DNA of 64,000 nt from Kordia sp964351775 (GCA_964351775.1 CAYGPQ010000006.1:7549-71548), one strand, 5' to 3'; shown: positions 8,456-17,951, counted from the stretch's first letter. The notes: generated by a model not told the origin, from the letters alone. Numbers and translations: made by a program.

Positions 8456-8869
8456 TAGAAATTAGACTAGTCACCTATATTATCTATAAACTTTCCCAAC
8501 ATTTTTTGAATTTGTAATATTTTATTTTCTAACTCTTCAAATTTACTTTTATCCAAGTAGCCTTCATGAAATGAAACAATTAATTGTGTTTCCCATTCAA
8601 AGGCTGAACCTAGACTATTTTCTAGATATTTTTTAAAATGTCTATTTGTACTTTTACTAGAGCCTTCTGCAATATTTGAAGGAATAGAAAGTGCACATCT
8701 GTTCATTTGAGTAACTAAATTGAATTTTTCGATGTCTGGGAATGTTTTGGTCAATTGATAGTTTTGACGCACAAGCGTAATACCATCTTGCCAAATTTTT
8801 AATTTTTTAAAATTATGTCGTCCCATAGTCTAAAATCTATACTCTAATTGTCTAGTCGTCTAATTTCTA
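8456..8869. mobile_element. S23/IVS-like inserted element B with 12 bp inverted repeats
   Basis: TAGAAATTAGAC at 8456-8467 and GTCTAATTTCTA at 8858-8869 are a perfect 12 bp inverted repeat bracketing one four-helix-bundle ORF. Further GTCTAG and CTAGTC copies lie just inside. The right repeat overlaps the last codons and stop of the fadB-like gene, and the left repeat overlaps the stop of the enclosed ORF. This gives a compact unit of 414 bp. Mobility is inferred. Confidence 0.5.
8467..8826 (-). CDS. Four-helix-bundle protein (S23 rRNA intervening-sequence family), second copy
   Basis: 119 residues with the family pattern NFKKLKIWQDGITLVRQ at the start, then FNLVTQMNRCALSIPSNIAEGSS and NSLGSAFEWETQLIV. 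It is clearly related to the 6815-7177 protein but well diverged (the conserved blocks match, the linkers do not), so this is not a recent tandem duplication. It is inserted between the FadB-like and thiolase genes, with its stop inside a 12 bp inverted repeat. No role in fatty-acid metabolism is known for the family. Confidence 0.85.
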   Translation of the reverse strand: MGRHNFKKLKIWQDGITLVRQNYQLTKTFPDIEKFNLVTQMNRCALSIPSNIAEGSSKSTNRHFKKYLENSLGSAFEWETQLIVSFHEGYLDKSKFEELENKILQIQKMLGKFIDNIGD

Positions 8870-11265
8870 AGCGGCTTGCCCGTCTTCAACATGTGCTGAA
8901 TACGTTCTAAGGTTTTTCGTTCTGTACATAAACTCAAAAACGCTTCACGTTCAAGATCTAGTAAGTAATCTTCAGTAACCAATGTTGGTTCGGATAAATC
9001 GCCACCAGCCATTACATACGCAAGTTTGTTAGCAATTTTATGATCGTGTTCACTGATATATTTACTCGCTTCCATAGCATCCGTTCCAACTAAGAACATT
9101 CCTAAGGCTTGTTTTCCAAGTACTTTTACATCTGTTCTACGTGCAGGTTGTGTGTATCCAGATTCTGCCATGAGTTTCGCATGCGCTTTTGCTGTCGCGA
9201 TTTGACGATCTTTATTCACAACGACCACATCTTTACCTTTTTGTAAAATTCCCATATCGAATGCTTCATAAGCAGACGTTGCTACTTTTGCCATTCCGAT
9301 GGTTAGGAAATATTCTTGCAATACGTTTAATTCTACATCACCTTTTCTGAATGTGTCCGAAGCTCTCAACGCCATTTCTTTGGATCCACCACCACCTGGA
9401 ATTACTCCCACGCCAAATTCAACCAATCCAATATACGTTTCCGCTGCAGCGACTACTTTGTCAGCGTGCATAGAAAGTTCACATCCGCCACCAAGTGTCA
9501 TCCCGTGTGGAGCAACTACTACAGGAATAGAGGAGTAGCGCGCACGCATCATGGTGTTTTGGAACATTTTGATGGCTAGGTTTAACTCATCATATTCTTG
9601 CTCGACAGCCATCATGAAAATCATTCCGATATTGGCTCCTACAGAGAAATTAGCCGCTTGATTTCCAATGACTAATCCTTGAAAATCTGTTTCTGCTAAG
9701 TCAATTGCTTTGTTAATTCCTTGTAAAACGCCACCACCAATAGTGTTCATTTTCGATTGGAATTCTAAGTTTAAGATTCCATCGCCTAAGTCTTCGATTA
9801 CAGCCTCACTGTTTTTCCAAACTTCATTCGATTTGCGAATGTTATCTAGAATGATGAAGGCATCCTGACCAGGTTTTTTAGTTTGTGCTTTCGCTGGAAT
9901 ATCATAATAATACGTTGCGCCGTTTTTTACTGTATAGAATTTTGTTTCTCCAGCAGCAACCATTTCTATTACCCAAGCAGCAGGTTCTTTTCCTTCTGCT
10001 TTCATGAGTTCAATTCCTTTTTCGATACCGATGGCGTCCCAAATTTCAAACGGTCCATTTTCCCATCCGAAACCTGCTTTCATGGCATCATCAATTCGGT
10101 ATAATTCGTCTGAGATTTCAGGAATTCTATTTTGAACATACGCAAACATTGCTGCGAAATTTTTGCGGTAGAATTCACCCGCTTTATCTTTTCCACCCAC
10201 TAATACTTTGAAGCGATCAATTGGCTTGTCAATTGTTTTTGTGAGTTCTAACGTCGCAAATTTTGCTTTTTGATTACTTCTGTATTCTAATGTATTTAAG
10301 TCTAGCGACAGAATTTCAGAGCTTCCATCATCGTTCCTTACTTTTTTATAGAAACCTTGTCCTGTTTTGCTTCCCAACCATTTGTTTTCCATCATGGTTT
10401 CGATGAACGTTGGAAGTTTGAATAAGTCGTGTGCTTCGTCTTCAGGACAGTTTTTGTAAATTCCGTTCGCAACATGAACCAACGTATCTAATCCAACCAC
10501 ATCAACGGTTCTAAACGTAGCTGATTTTGGACGACCAATTACAGGGCCTGTTAATTTATCAACTTCTTCAATAGTTAAACCTAATTCTTTTACTTGGTGG
10601 AATAAGCTCTGAATTCCGAAGATTCCAATTCTGTTTCCAATAAATGCTGGCGTATCTTTTGCTAAAACGGATGTTTTTCCTAGGAATTTTTCTCCGTACA
10701 TCATTAAGAAGTCTGTTACTTCTTGTTTACAATCAGGTCCAGGAACTACTTCAAATAGTTTTAAATAGCGTGGTGGATTGAAGAAGTGCGTTACGGCGAA
10801 ATGTTGTTGAAAGTCTTCACTACGACCTTCATTCATGAAGTGAATTGGAATACCAGAAGTGTTGGACGTAATTAACGTTCCGGGTTTTCTGTGTTTTTCA
10901 ATTTGTTCAAATACTTTTTGTTTGATGTCTAATCGTTCTACAACAACTTCAATAATCCAGTCAACAGCTGTTATTTTGTGCAAATCATCTTCTAAATTTC
11001 CTGTGGAGATTCTATTGGCGAATTTCTGGGAATAGATAGGAGATGGTTTAGATTTTAAGGATGCCATAAGATTGTCATTGACCATTCTATTACGCACCAC
11101 TTTATCAGCAAGCGTTAATCCTTTTGCTTGTTCTTTTTCGGTAAGTTCACGAGGTACAATATCTAACAGTAATACCTCAACTCCAATATTTGCAAAATGA
11201 CAGGCAATCCCAGAACCCATGATTCCAGAACCGATGACTGCTATTTTGTTAATTGATCGTTTCAT
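8860..11265 (-). CDS. 3-hydroxyacyl-CoA dehydrogenase / enoyl-CoA hydratase fusion
   Basis: 801 residues from ATG 11265. An in-frame ATG at 11295 would add ten residues, but MKRSINKIAVIGSGIMGSG is the usual family start. The order is the reverse of E. coli FadB. The NAD-binding 3-hydroxyacyl-CoA dehydrogenase comes first (GSGIMG at about 12-17, then TSNTSGIPI and the C-terminal HAD domain). A crotonase/enoyl-CoA hydratase domain follows at about 480-720, with GMTLGGGCELSMHAD and EFGVGVIPGGGG. It should catalyse hydration and NAD-linked oxidation, steps two and three of beta-oxidation. It is the first metabolic gene after the MarR regulator (77-base gap). Its stop codon lies within the terminal repeat of element B. 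Confidence 0.92.
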   Translation of the reverse strand: MKRSINKIAVIGSGIMGSGIACHFANIGVEVLLLDIVPRELTEKEQAKGLTLADKVVRNRMVNDNLMASLKSKPSPIYSQKFANRISTGNLEDDLHKITAVDWIIEVVVERLDIKQKVFEQIEKHRKPGTLITSNTSGIPIHFMNEGRSEDFQQHFAVTHFFNPPRYLKLFEVVPGPDCKQEVTDFLMMYGEKFLGKTSVLAKDTPAFIGNRIGIFGIQSLFHQVKELGLTIEEVDKLTGPVIGRPKSATFRTVDVVGLDTLVHVANGIYKNCPEDEAHDLFKLPTFIETMMENKWLGSKTGQGFYKKVRNDDGSSEILSLDLNTLEYRSNQKAKFATLELTKTIDKPIDRFKVLVGGKDKAGEFYRKNFAAMFAYVQNRIPEISDELYRIDDAMKAGFGWENGPFEIWDAIGIEKGIELMKAEGKEPAAWVIEMVAAGETKFYTVKNGATYYYDIPAKAQTKKPGQDAFIILDNIRKSNEVWKNSEAVIEDLGDGILNLEFQSKMNTIGGGVLQGINKAIDLAETDFQGLVIGNQAANFSVGANIGMIFMMAVEQEYDELNLAIKMFQNTMMRARYSSIPVVVAPHGMTLGGGCELSMHADKVVAAAETYIGLVEFGVGVIPGGGGSKEMALRASDTFRKGDVELNVLQEYFLTIGMAKVATSAYEAFDMGILQKGKDVVVVNKDRQIATAKAHAKLMAESGYTQPARRTDVKVLGKQALGMFLVGTDAMEASKYISEHDHKIANKLAYVMAGGDLSEPTLVTEDYLLDLEREAFLSLCTERKTLERIQHMLKTGKPLRN

Positions 11266-11341
11266 CTTTTTTTCAATTTTTAATTTGTTAGCCAAAATTT
11301 ACTTTGTAATGAATTAAGTAGATTTTTGAATGATTTTATGG

Positions 11342-11809
11342 TTATTTGGTATGCTCTAAAGTTACTTCCATATCGGAAGGATAGATTTTTTTATTGCTGA
11401 TGAGTTCCAGAATGACTTCTGATACTTCATAGAAATTTTTTAGTTTTTCTTCACTAATATTTGCTCTAATCGCGTCGTTAAAACGCAATACCGTTGTTTT
11501 AGAAACGGCACGCATTTCTCTTCCGAAATCGGTTAGACATATTAATACACTACGTCCATCTTTTGGGTTTTTTTTACGGTAGATGAGTCCTTTTTCTTCC
11601 ATACCTTTTAAGGTGCGAGAAAGGCTTGTGGCTTCCATGCCCATTTTTGGACCTAATGTGGTTGATGGTGTTCCTTCTTCTTGATCAATACTCAATAATG
11701 TGAAACCAGTTGCCATGGTGCTGCCAAATTTTCCAGCCTCTTCATTGTACATTTTGGAGATGGCTTGCCAAGTGGCTCTCATTACGTGATCTATCGTTTT
11801 TTCTTTCAT
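11342..11809 (-). CDS. MarR family transcriptional regulator of the fad operon
   Basis: 155 residues with a winged helix. KMGMEATSLSRTLKGMEEKGLI is the recognition region and YRKKNPKDGRSVLICLTDFG is the wing. MarR proteins bind DNA as dimers and usually release it on ligand binding. Placement at the head of a beta-oxidation operon suggests that an acyl-CoA or fatty acid is the ligand (inference). A TATGC-N2-GCATA inverted repeat sits in its own promoter, consistent with autoregulation of the whole operon. Confidence 0.88.
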   Translation of the reverse strand: MKEKTIDHVMRATWQAISKMYNEEAGKFGSTMATGFTLLSIDQEEGTPSTTLGPKMGMEATSLSRTLKGMEEKGLIYRKKNPKDGRSVLICLTDFGREMRAVSKTTVLRFNDAIRANISEEKLKNFYEVSEVILELISNKKIYPSDMEVTLEHTK

Positions 11810-11825
11810 ATAGTTGTTTGGTCTT

Positions 11826-11857
11826 CAAATATATGAAAAATTTATTATGCACGCATA
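11826..11857 (-). promoter_or_regulatory. Promoter and candidate MarR operator of the fad operon
   Basis: On the minus strand TATATTTG (11826-11833) fits the Bacteroidota -7 box TAnnTTTG. Upstream of it, TATGC-AC-GCATA (11846-11857) is a perfect 5+5 inverted repeat placed where the -33 element would be. A regulator bound there would block RNA polymerase. No good -33 TTG is visible. Confidence 0.5.
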
Positions 11858-11980
11858 GTAAAAAAGAAAATAATTTTATGAATTTGCTAAAAAATTAGCA
11901 GACGGTGTAGGAGTAATGCAAAAAATCTGCGTGTTATCGAGAATTTAGCAGAATTTTTGTGAGGTAGTAAGTTATAAAAA

Positions 11981-12007
11981 AAACCGTTCAAGAAGCTTGA
12001 ACGGTTT
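11981..12007 (-). terminator. Terminator of the acyl-CoA ligase gene
   Basis: AAACCGTTCAAG and CTTGAACGGTTT form a perfect 12 bp stem with a 3-base loop, five bases beyond the ligase stop. T-runs follow on the minus strand. Confidence 0.88.
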
Positions 12008-12012
12008 TGATT

Positions 12013-13788
12013 TTATGCACGATCGTATATTTTTTCGCAGTAGTCTTTGTAAATTTCTTTGATGACTTTTCGCTTCATTTTCATCGTTGGTGTTAGTTCG
12101 CCACCATCAATAGACCAAACTTTTGGAATGAGTTCAAAGCGTTTGATTTGTTCCCACTTTCCGAAGTTTTCGTTGGCTTCATCTACTTCTTTTTGAATCC
12201 GTGAAATGATTTCTTCCGAAGCACATATTTCTTTTTCAGAAGTTCCGATGTTTTTCTTTTTCTTTTCAATCCAACCTTTTATAAATTCAAAATTAGGTTG
12301 AATTAACGCAGCGGGCATTTTTTCGCCTTCACCAATCACCATAATTTGTTCGATGAATCGCGATTCTTTGAATTTGTTTTCAATTAAGGCAGGAATTACA
12401 TATTTTCCACCAGAGGTTTTAAACATATCTTTTTTACGATCCGTGATTTTTAAGAAACCATCGTCGCTGACTTCACCAATATCTCCTGTATGAAAATATC
12501 CGTCAGACATGACACTTGCCGTTTTTTCAGGATCTTTATAATATCCTTGCATAACGTTTGGACCTTTGACTAAGATTTCTCCGTCACTTGCAATTTTCAC
12601 TTCTACATTATCAATGACGCGTCCTACAGTTCCCACTCTAAATCCGCCACCGCGTACATCATTTACTGTGACAACAGGCGATGTTTCTGTCAATCCGTAA
12701 CCTTCCATGATTGGAATTCCAGCCGCGGCAAAAACACGTGTTAAACGCGCTTGTAGTGGCGCACTTCCAGAAACCATCAGTTCAAGATTTCCGCCTAAAC
12801 CTTCTTGCCATTTGCTAAAAATTAATTTTCGAGCAATTTTAAGTTGCATTTCATACCACCAACCGTTTTGTTTGTATGGTTTGTATTTTAGACCGAGTTC
12901 TATTGCCCAGAAGAATAGTTTCTTTTTTATTCCTGTTAAGTCAGCTCCTTTTGCATAAATTTTGTCATATACTTTTTCGTATAAACGAGGAACAGCCGTC
13001 ATTACATTTGGCTTCACTTCTTTTAAGTTATCACTGATTTTTTCAATAGATTCCGCAAAGAAAATTTCAATTCCACAATATTGATATAGGTACAAAATCA
13101 TGCGTTCAAATACATGACATACAGGTAAAAAACTTAACGCTCTAGCTTGACCTATGTGTAGTGGAACTCGTTTCTGACTGTCTAATACATTAGAAACCAA
13201 GTTACTATGTGATAGCATGACACCTTTTGGTTGTCCAGTAGTTCCTGAAGTATATATTAAAGTCGCTAAATCTGCAGGCGTTACGGCATCTTTTCTAGCT
13301 TGTAATTCGTCATTATTACTGGTATCTTCTCCAGATTCTTTCACTTTTGACCAATTGGTTTCACCAGTGATTTCATCAAATGTATATATGCCTTTTAGTT
13401 GGGTATTTCCTTTAATAGCGTTTAGCTTTTCAACAATTTCAGCATCCGAAGCAAAACAGTAAATAGATCCAGAATGATTTAAGATATATTCATAATCTTC
13501 TTGTGAAATTGTAGGGTAAATAGGGACATTTTGCGCACCAGTTTGCAAAATTCCTATATCCATAATGTTCCATTCCGTTCTGTTGGTCGATGATATTACT
13601 GCAATTTTATCATTTGGTTGCACACCTAAACGCAATAAACCTCGACTAATAGCATTTGCTTGATCTATATATTCTTGTGTGGATGTAGAAGTCCATTGTC
13701 CATTAACGAAAGAAGTTAATGATTTTGCTAAGGGATAATTTTCTAGTTGATAATAAGGAAAATCAAAAAGGCGGGTTACATTCATCAT
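12013..13788 (-). CDS. Long-chain acyl-CoA synthetase (AMP-binding)
   Basis: 591 residues of the ANL superfamily. The P-loop is LIYTSGTTGQPKGVMLSHS (about 178-196), followed by MEGYGLTETSPVV and the hinge region YFHTGDIGEVSDDGFLKITDRKKD. The family activates free fatty acids to acyl-CoA through an acyl-adenylate, feeding beta-oxidation. It matches the FadD/long-chain group in length and in the GELTPTMKMKRKVI C-terminus, which carries the candidate catalytic lysine. It lies upstream of the marR-fad operon on the same strand, with its own terminator, so it is a separate transcript in the same functional block. Confidence 0.9.
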   Translation of the reverse strand: MMNVTRLFDFPYYQLENYPLAKSLTSFVNGQWTSTSTQEYIDQANAISRGLLRLGVQPNDKIAVISSTNRTEWNIMDIGILQTGAQNVPIYPTISQEDYEYILNHSGSIYCFASDAEIVEKLNAIKGNTQLKGIYTFDEITGETNWSKVKESGEDTSNNDELQARKDAVTPADLATLIYTSGTTGQPKGVMLSHSNLVSNVLDSQKRVPLHIGQARALSFLPVCHVFERMILYLYQYCGIEIFFAESIEKISDNLKEVKPNVMTAVPRLYEKVYDKIYAKGADLTGIKKKLFFWAIELGLKYKPYKQNGWWYEMQLKIARKLIFSKWQEGLGGNLELMVSGSAPLQARLTRVFAAAGIPIMEGYGLTETSPVVTVNDVRGGGFRVGTVGRVIDNVEVKIASDGEILVKGPNVMQGYYKDPEKTASVMSDGYFHTGDIGEVSDDGFLKITDRKKDMFKTSGGKYVIPALIENKFKESRFIEQIMVIGEGEKMPAALIQPNFEFIKGWIEKKKKNIGTSEKEICASEEIISRIQKEVDEANENFGKWEQIKRFELIPKVWSIDGGELTPTMKMKRKVIKEIYKDYCEKIYDRA

Positions 13789-13942
13789 TCTCTGATTTGG
13801 TTTTTGTATGAAATTGCAAAATAGGAAAATAGTTGACCATTTTCAAAGGGAATGTTAAAAAAGCACACATTTTTATGAGAAATTTATAATTCACTATCAG
13901 TTAGATAGTAATTTAGCTTTTCCATGATGAATTATGCACAAT

Positions 13943-13975
13943 AAAAAAGACCTGCTTTTCGGCAAGTCTTTTTTT
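13943..13975 (-). terminator. Terminator of purL
   Basis: AAAAAGACCTGC and GGCAAGTCTTTTT form a stem with one mismatch and a TTTTC-type loop, 25 bases past the purL stop. T-runs are present on both strands. Confidence 0.8.
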
Positions 13976-13999
13976 ATATTTTTTGGTTGATAATTTTAC

Positions 14000-16900
14000 T
14001 TATTTTTTCGCTTCAATCCACTTTCTTGCATTCACAAACGCTTCCAACCAAGGCGAAACTTCATCTTTTCGTCCTGCTGGATAATTTGCCCAATTCCATT
14101 GGAATGTAGAACGTTCAATATGTGGCATCGTAACCAAATGTCTTCCGGTTACATCACATAACATGGCTGTATTAAAGTCTGATCCGTTAGGGTTTGAAGG
14201 ATAACTTTCATAACCGTATTTGGCAACAATATTATAATCTGTTTCCGAAAGTGGCAAATCAAACTTTCCTTCTCCGTGACTGATCCAAACACCTAAAGTT
14301 GTGCCTGCCAAGGTAGAAAGCATGACTGAATCATTCTCTTGAATCTTCACAGAAGTAAACGCGCTTTCGTGTTTTTGCGAATCGTTATACGTCATTTTTC
14401 CATGTGTTTCATGCTCCGGATTGATAACTTCCAATTCCATAAACAATTGACAACCATTACAAATTCCAACTGAAAGTGTATCTTCTCGCTTAAAGAAATT
14501 TTTCAAGGCTGTATTTGCTTTCTCATTATACAAAAATGCGCCTGCCCAACCTTTTGCCGAACCTAACACATCCGAATTCGAAAACCCGCCAACAGCGCCA
14601 ATAAACTGAATATCTTCCAAGGTTTCACGCCCCGAAATCAAATCAGTCATGTGTACATCTTTTACATCAAAACCAGCCAAATACATCGCGTTTGCCATTT
14701 CGCGTTCAGAGTTTGAACCTTTTTCACGAATGATGGCGGCTTTTGGCTTCTCGACTGCGCTCGAAGTGACACTTTCTAATTTGCCAGTGAAATGTGTTGG
14801 AAATGTATATGTTAACGGTTGATTCTTAAAGTTTTCGTATCGCGCTTGCGCTAGATTGTTCGCGGTTTGTTTTTGATCGAGTAGGAACGAGGTTTTATAC
14901 CAAGTACCTCTCGTTTCATTTACATCAAACGTGAAATTTTGATCGTTATTTTTAATGTTGACAGTTGCCGTATTCGTTACATTTCCAATATTGAAAAATT
15001 CAATCTTGTTCGATTTCAACGTTTCTTCGACACTTTCATCAGCTTGAAAAACGATTCCTGCATTTTCAGAAAATAATACTTTGATGGAATCTTCTTCTCC
15101 TATACTTGAAATATCTAGGTCTGCGCCTAAATCAACTTCGGCAAAGCACAATTCTAACAATGTTGTGATCAATCCGCCAGAAGCGACATCGTGTCCAGCG
15201 ATAATTTTATCGTCTTTTATTAAATTTTGAATCGTATTAAAAACCGTTTTTACATACGCCGCATTTTGAACATTTGGCGCTTCGTTTCCAATCGTATTTA
15301 ATACCTGATTGAACGAACTTCCACCCAATTTAAAATCGTCTTGAGAAATGTTGATGTAATAGATATTTCCACCATTTTGTTGTAAAACAGGTTCTACAAC
15401 TTTCGTAATTTCACTGCAATTTCCTGCCGCAGAAACAATCACCGTTCCCGGAGAAATCACTTCGTCATCACCATATTTTTGCTTCATTGATAAGGAATCT
15501 TTCCCTGTTGGAACATTGATTCCCAAATCGATTGCAAATTCTGAAATTGCTTTTACAGCTTCGTATAATCGTGCATCTTCACCTTCGTTTTTACATGGCC
15601 ACATCCAGTTAGCAGATAATGAAACACTTTGTAAATTATCTTTTAATGGCGCCCAAATAATATTGGTCAACGCTTCTGTGATCGAATTTCGACTTCCAGC
15701 CACCGGATTGATCAATCCAGCAATAGGCGAATGTCCAATAGACGTTGCAATTCCTTCTTTTCCGTTATAATCGAGTGCCATGACACCCACATTATTCAAT
15801 GGAATTTGTAATGCGCCTACACATTGTTGTTTGGCAACTTTTCCACCAACACAACGGTCTACTTTATTTGTTAACCAGTCTTTACAAGCAACCGCTTCCA
15901 GCTGTAATACTTGGTTGAGGTAGATGTGTACATTTTTAGTTTTATATCGTGAATTTTTATAATTACGTTCAATCGTCACATCATTCATGATGGTTTTCGG
16001 AGAACTTCCAAACATATCACTTAATGCTAAATCCATTGGTTTGTCGCCTGTACTTTTCGATTCAAATGTAAAACGATCGTCGCCAGTAACATCTCCAACT
16101 GTATACATTGGTGAACGTTCACGCTCTGCAATTTTCTGAAGTGTTTCTATGTGTTTTTCGGCAATCACCAATCCCATGCGTTCTTGCGATTCGTTTCCGA
16201 TGATTTCTTTCGCGGAAAGTGTCGGATCGCCCACAGGCAATTTGTCTAAATCAATTTTACCGCCAGTTTCTTCTACTAATTCCGACAAGCAGTTTAAATG
16301 TCCGCCAGGCCCATGATCGTGAATGGAAACGATGTAATTTTCTTTACTTTCCACCATGCCACGAATAGCGTTTGCCGCCCGTTTTTGCATTTCAGGATTC
16401 GAACGTTGTACTGCATTTAATTCAATTCCTGTGGAGAACGCGCCTGTATCTGCGGAAGAAACGGCAGCACCGCCCATTCCAATTCGGTAATTTTCACCAC
16501 CAAGAATTACGATTTTATCGCCTTCTTTTGGCGCTTTTTTGATCGCTTGAGAAGCTTTTCCATAGCCAATTCCGCCAGCTTGCATGATGACTTTGTCATA
16601 CCCTAATTTTCGAGCTTTTGCCGAACTTGAAGCATCATTTTCTTCGTGTACAAACGTTAATACAGAACCACAAATTAACGGTTGTCCAAATTTGTTTCCA
16701 AAGTCAGAAGCACCATTTGAAGCTTTGATTAAAATGTCAACTGGTGTTTGATACAACCAATCTCTAGCTTTAAACTTTTCTTCCCAATATCTTTTTTGTT
16801 CTAAACGTGAATAGGAAGTCATATATACAGCCGTTCCAGCTAATGGTAATGAACCTTGTCCGCCAGCTAATCGGTCTCTAATTTCTCCTCCAGAACCAGT

Positions 16901-17686
16901 TGCCGCACCATTGAAAGGTTCTACGGTAGTTGGGAAATTGTGTGTTTCCGCTTTCAGCGAGATGACAGATTCAAATTCTTCAACACCATAAAAATCTGGC
17001 TTATCTGCTGTTTTTGGTGCAAATTGCGTCACTTTTGGCCCTTTTATGAATGCTACGTTGTCTTTATAGGCAGAAACAATATCGTTTGGATGTTGTTTGG
17101 AGGTTTCTTTGATGAGTTTGAATAATGACGTTGGTTTTTCTTCGCCGTCAATGACGAATGTTCCGTTGAATATTTTATGTCGGCAGTGTTCTGAATTGAC
17201 TTGCGAGAAGCCAAATACTTCGGAATCAGTTAATTTTCGACCTATTTTTTCAACAAGTTGTTCTAAGTATTCAATTTCTTCAACATTTAACGCCAAACCT
17301 TCTTGTTCATTATATGCGGCAATATCTTCAATGTCTAAAATTGCTTCTGGTTCAACATCAATGGTAAATGTATCTTGGTGTAATCCGTTGAATTTTTGAG
17401 AAATCATTGGATCGAACTCTGTAAAATCTTCAGCCACTGCTTTAAATTCTTCAATTCGGATGATACCTTTAATTCCCATATTTTGGGTAATTTCTACGGC
17501 ATTTGTACTCCAAGGTGTAATCATTGCGGCTCTAGGACCAACAAAAAAAGCATCTAATGATGCTTGTGCTAGTTTCGATGCGTTGCCAAAAAGCCAGTTG
17601 AGTTTTGCAACGTTTTCTGTTGATAATTCTTTTACTGTTTGTACAGCAAACACTTTGCTGTGCGCGTTTCCAAAGAAATGAATCAT
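14000..17686 (-). CDS. purL: Phosphoribosylformylglycinamidine synthase
   Basis: 1228 residues, slightly shorter than the E. coli single-chain enzyme (about 1295). It uses ATP and glutamine to convert FGAR to FGAM in purine synthesis. The FGAM synthetase part has SQVNSEHCRHKIFNG and LKAETHNFPTTVEPF with GAATGSGGEIRD. The C-terminal glutaminase has VGICNGCQLF (nucleophile Cys) and a MPHIERSTFQW end. At about residues 972-979, in the linker before the glutaminase (AAIIREKGSNSERE), the sequence SVTSSAVE is encoded by a dispersed genomic repeat. A canonical -33/-7 promoter lies at 17721-17749. The gene stands alone. Confidence 0.96.
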   Translation of the reverse strand: MIHFFGNAHSKVFAVQTVKELSTENVAKLNWLFGNASKLAQASLDAFFVGPRAAMITPWSTNAVEITQNMGIKGIIRIEEFKAVAEDFTEFDPMISQKFNGLHQDTFTIDVEPEAILDIEDIAAYNEQEGLALNVEEIEYLEQLVEKIGRKLTDSEVFGFSQVNSEHCRHKIFNGTFVIDGEEKPTSLFKLIKETSKQHPNDIVSAYKDNVAFIKGPKVTQFAPKTADKPDFYGVEEFESVISLKAETHNFPTTVEPFNGAATGSGGEIRDRLAGGQGSLPLAGTAVYMTSYSRLEQKRYWEEKFKARDWLYQTPVDILIKASNGASDFGNKFGQPLICGSVLTFVHEENDASSSAKARKLGYDKVIMQAGGIGYGKASQAIKKAPKEGDKIVILGGENYRIGMGGAAVSSADTGAFSTGIELNAVQRSNPEMQKRAANAIRGMVESKENYIVSIHDHGPGGHLNCLSELVEETGGKIDLDKLPVGDPTLSAKEIIGNESQERMGLVIAEKHIETLQKIAERERSPMYTVGDVTGDDRFTFESKSTGDKPMDLALSDMFGSSPKTIMNDVTIERNYKNSRYKTKNVHIYLNQVLQLEAVACKDWLTNKVDRCVGGKVAKQQCVGALQIPLNNVGVMALDYNGKEGIATSIGHSPIAGLINPVAGSRNSITEALTNIIWAPLKDNLQSVSLSANWMWPCKNEGEDARLYEAVKAISEFAIDLGINVPTGKDSLSMKQKYGDDEVISPGTVIVSAAGNCSEITKVVEPVLQQNGGNIYYINISQDDFKLGGSSFNQVLNTIGNEAPNVQNAAYVKTVFNTIQNLIKDDKIIAGHDVASGGLITTLLELCFAEVDLGADLDISSIGEEDSIKVLFSENAGIVFQADESVEETLKSNKIEFFNIGNVTNTATVNIKNNDQNFTFDVNETRGTWYKTSFLLDQKQTANNLAQARYENFKNQPLTYTFPTHFTGKLESVTSSAVEKPKAAIIREKGSNSEREMANAMYLAGFDVKDVHMTDLISGRETLEDIQFIGAVGGFSNSDVLGSAKGWAGAFLYNEKANTALKNFFKREDTLSVGICNGCQLFMELEVINPEHETHGKMTYNDSQKHESAFTSVKIQENDSVMLSTLAGTTLGVWISHGEGKFDLPLSETDYNIVAKYGYESYPSNPNGSDFNTAMLCDVTGRHLVTMPHIERSTFQWNWANYPAGRKDEVSPWLEAFVNARKWIEAKK
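14748..14773. repeat. Dispersed GTGTCACxTCGAGCGCAGTCGAGA repeat inside purL
   Basis: On the minus strand AGTGTCACTTCGAGCGCAGT plus CGAGAAG matches the intergenic copy at 17832-17858 at all but about two positions. It is translated in frame as ESVTSSAVEKP between two domains of PurL. Confidence 0.8.
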
Positions 17687-17720
17687 TATGTAGTTGTTTG
17701 TGTTGTTGTTTTTAAAAGTG

Positions 17721-17749
17721 CAAATTTAATCTATTTAGCGATAATTCAA
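17721..17749 (-). promoter_or_regulatory. Sigma-A type promoter of purL
   Basis: TAAATTTG (minus strand, 17728-17721) fits the TAnnTTTG -7 box, and TTG at 17749-17747 gives an 18-base spacer to the -33 element. The start codon is 35 bases downstream. Confidence 0.65.
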
Positions 17750-17831
17750 CTCAAAATTGATCGTATAATTTAGGAGTTATTCACGAGGTTTTGAACAGGC
17801 TAGATTGGTTAGACTTTCTTGGACAAGTTAG

Positions 17832-17858
17832 CATCTCGACTGCGCTCGATGTGACACG
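17832..17858. repeat. Dispersed TCGACTGCGCTCGA repeat, intergenic copy
   Basis: CATCTCGACTGCGCTCGATG followed by TGACAC is the intergenic counterpart of the unit found in purL. A related inverted form is at 4771-4866. Confidence 0.75.
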
Positions 17859-17896
17859 TTAAATTTTTAGACTTGTAGGGTCTTTAGATTATAAAG

Positions 17897-17938
17897 CGCG
17901 TCATTACGAAAGTTTTGGAGAAACTTGTGGCAATCTGT
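17897..17938. repeat. Second dispersed repeat type (GCGTCATTACGAA...GCAATCTG)
   Basis: GCGCGTCATTACGAAAG, a short inverted AAGTTTTGGAGAAACTT core and GGCAATCTG resemble the widespread flavobacterial GTCATTGCGA...GCAATCTG repeat. Only one copy was seen in this window, so family membership rests on general knowledge. Confidence 0.4.
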
Positions 17939-17951
17939 TTTTTTAAATCAT

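Noticed and set aside
6815..8826. Diversity-generating retroelement (S23 proteins are related to Avd)
   Set aside because: No reverse transcriptase and no template/variable repeat pair was seen.
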